NCBI GenBank assembly: GCA_947383875.1
Contig: CANDEX010000062.1
Span: 1-8,993 of the forward strand
Direction of reading: 5' to 3'
DNA: 8,993 bases
From: an uncultured Azospirillum sp.
Lineage (GTDB): Bacteria > Pseudomonadota > Alphaproteobacteria > RF32 > CAG-239
The notes under the pieces were generated by a model that did no database searches, had not been told where the DNA came from, and was given only the letters and a program-made list of their open reading frames with translations. A program made the translations under genes and the position numbers. This document shows positions 8,426-8,993 of the stretch, piece after piece. Each line of letters begins with the position of its first letter. Positions within the stretch are counted from its first letter, which is position 1.

Positions 8426-8458
8426 AAAAAAGCCCGTGGTTTAGGACACGGGCTTTTT
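8426..8458. terminator. Bidirectional intrinsic terminator
   Basis: GCCCGTG (8432-8438) pairs with CACGGGC (8447-8453) around an 8-base loop. Six A precede the stem and five T follow it, so an RNA made from either strand would carry a GC-rich hairpin followed by a U tract. On the plus strand it ends the small frameshifted gene 18 bases upstream. On the minus strand it lies 55 bases past the stop of the virB2-like gene and would end that operon. Confidence 0.92.
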
Positions 8459-8505
8459 CTCTCCAAGAAGTTTTGCTAAATTTTCAGGAGAACATAATAA
8501 TATGG

Positions 8506-8628
8506 AAACTTGTTAAACATTACCGAAACTTGTATCAAGACTGTGTGAACTATCACCTGTCGCATATTCGACAATTGAACCTGCGGCAGCCAAAATAGCT
8601 AAACCCACAGCCAAACCGGCAAACCATG
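8506..8628. repeat. Direct repeat, copy 1 (365-base period)
   Basis: At least 123 bases are repeated at 8871-8993 in the same orientation with one mismatch (8521 T against 8886 C). The repeat starts 7 bases past the stop codon of the pilin gene and is cut by the window end, so its full length is unknown. It results from tandem duplication of the pilin gene. Confidence 0.95.
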
Positions 8629-8851
8629 TCCATTTTACCTTGCCCATAATTGCTTGGAATGCGATACCGACAAGACCAAAACCACCAAGAATAAAAGTAA
8701 TGGTTTTAACATTGGTAAAGACATTTCTAACTTTTTTTTGAGCCGTTCCCATCAAGCTGGCACCATCAGCCCAAGCATCACCGCACATACCCATTGCAAC
8801 CAACAAAGCCAGACAGCACAGGGTTAAAAAATTTTGTTTCAGAAATCGCAT
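8513..8851 (-). CDS. virB2: VirB2/TrbC-type pilin, downstream tandem copy
   Basis: VirB2/TrbC proteins are the major pilus subunits of type IV secretion and conjugation systems, stored in the inner membrane before assembly. Starting at the ATG at 8851, this copy has 112 residues. A GGGAG ribosome site lies at 8859-8863, 7 bases upstream. The GTG codon just before the ATG (8854) is too close to that site to be preferred. It has a signal peptide with a basic start and a hydrophobic core (LTLCCLALLVAMGM), ending at a likely AWA cleavage site. A short polar stretch follows, then two membrane segments: TITFILGGFGLVGIAFQAIMG and WFAGLAVGLAILAAAGSIV, separated by the basic KVKW loop. The polar tail is ATGDSSHSLDTSFGNV. 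Length, signal peptide and the two-helix hairpin fit the family. It is the last gene of a minus-strand unit that ends at the terminator 8426-8458. Confidence 0.82.
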   Translation of the reverse strand: MRFLKQNFLTLCCLALLVAMGMCGDAWADGASLMGTAQKKVRNVFTNVKTITFILGGFGLVGIAFQAIMGKVKWTWFAGLAVGLAILAAAGSIVEYATGDSSHSLDTSFGNV

Positions 8852-8858
8852 CACACAT

Positions 8859-8863
8859 CTCCC
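8859..8863 (-). promoter_or_regulatory. Ribosome binding site of the downstream virB2 copy
   Basis: GGGAG on the minus strand, 7 bases before the ATG at 8851 and only 4 bases before the GTG at 8854. This spacing favours the ATG as start. It lies in the 26-base gap between the two tandem pilin genes. Confidence 0.7.
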
Positions 8864-8870
8864 TAATAGA

Positions 8871-8993
8871 AAACTTGTTAAACATCACCGAAACTTGTAT
8901 CAAGACTGTGTGAACTATCACCTGTCGCATATTCGACAATTGAACCTGCGGCAGCCAAAATAGCTAAACCCACAGCCAAACCGGCAAACCATG
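8871..8993. repeat. Direct repeat, copy 2 (365-base period)
   Basis: Second copy of the direct repeat at 8506-8628, identical except for C at 8886. It continues beyond the window. The 365-base offset equals one full pilin gene plus its short spacer. Confidence 0.95.
8878..8993 (-). CDS. virB2: VirB2/TrbC-type pilin, upstream tandem copy (partial, cut by window end)
   Basis: The last 37 codons and the stop of a second pilin gene, in the same direction and 26 bases upstream of the first. The visible part covers the second membrane segment (WFAGLAVGLAILAAAG onward) and the polar tail, and matches the downstream copy except at the penultimate residue. This copy ends SFGDV where the other ends SFGNV, from a single base difference (C at 8886 against T at 8521). 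The 5' part with its signal peptide lies beyond the window, so it is not known whether the copies differ there. Tandem virB2-like genes are known in Rickettsiales and in the Bartonella trw locus. Confidence 0.8.
   Translation of the reverse strand, partial: WFAGLAVGLAILAAAGSIVEYATGDSSHSLDTSFGDV

Overview
This window looks like the chromosome of an alphaproteobacterium, probably a moderately AT-rich, Rhodospirillales-like or host-associated lineage. The main evidence is the gene order fliM, DUF6468 protein, motE and a large exported TPR protein, an arrangement I associate with alphaproteobacterial flagellar clusters. The lineage is an inference from gene content. No rRNA, tRNA, CRISPR array, insertion sequence or replication origin was found.

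Left block (1-6775, plus strand): five tightly packed genes that look like one transcription unit. They are the C-terminal half of fliM (motor switch), a DUF6468 membrane-anchored coiled-coil protein, a MotE-type protein (membrane anchor, coiled coil, MgtE-N-like tail), a 1064-residue exported protein with N-terminal beta modules and a long TPR-type helical C-terminus, and uvrB, which overlaps the TPR gene by 11 bases. The first four plausibly serve assembly or operation of the flagellar motor. UvrB is a nucleotide-excision-repair helicase that seems to share the transcript rather than the function.

Middle block (6776-8460): an AT-rich promoter region with three TTGAC boxes leads to an unrecognised 134-residue protein that ends at a strong C(UUCG)G hairpin terminator. 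rlmH (23S rRNA pseudouridine-1915 methyltransferase) lies on the minus strand, convergent with that gene. Divergent from rlmH is a small gene whose reading frame is intact only if a -1 shift occurs at a run of seven A. It ends at a hairpin that can act as a terminator in both directions.

Right block (8513-8993, minus strand): two tandem, almost identical genes for VirB2/TrbC-type pilins of a type IV secretion or conjugation system. The upstream copy is cut by the window edge. The rest of that system, if present, lies beyond position 8993.

The most interesting points are the recent tandem pilin duplication, the frameshifted small gene with a hairpin just before its A run, and the repeated N-terminal architecture of the flagellar-cluster TPR protein. 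I found no clear case for an entirely new multi-gene system.
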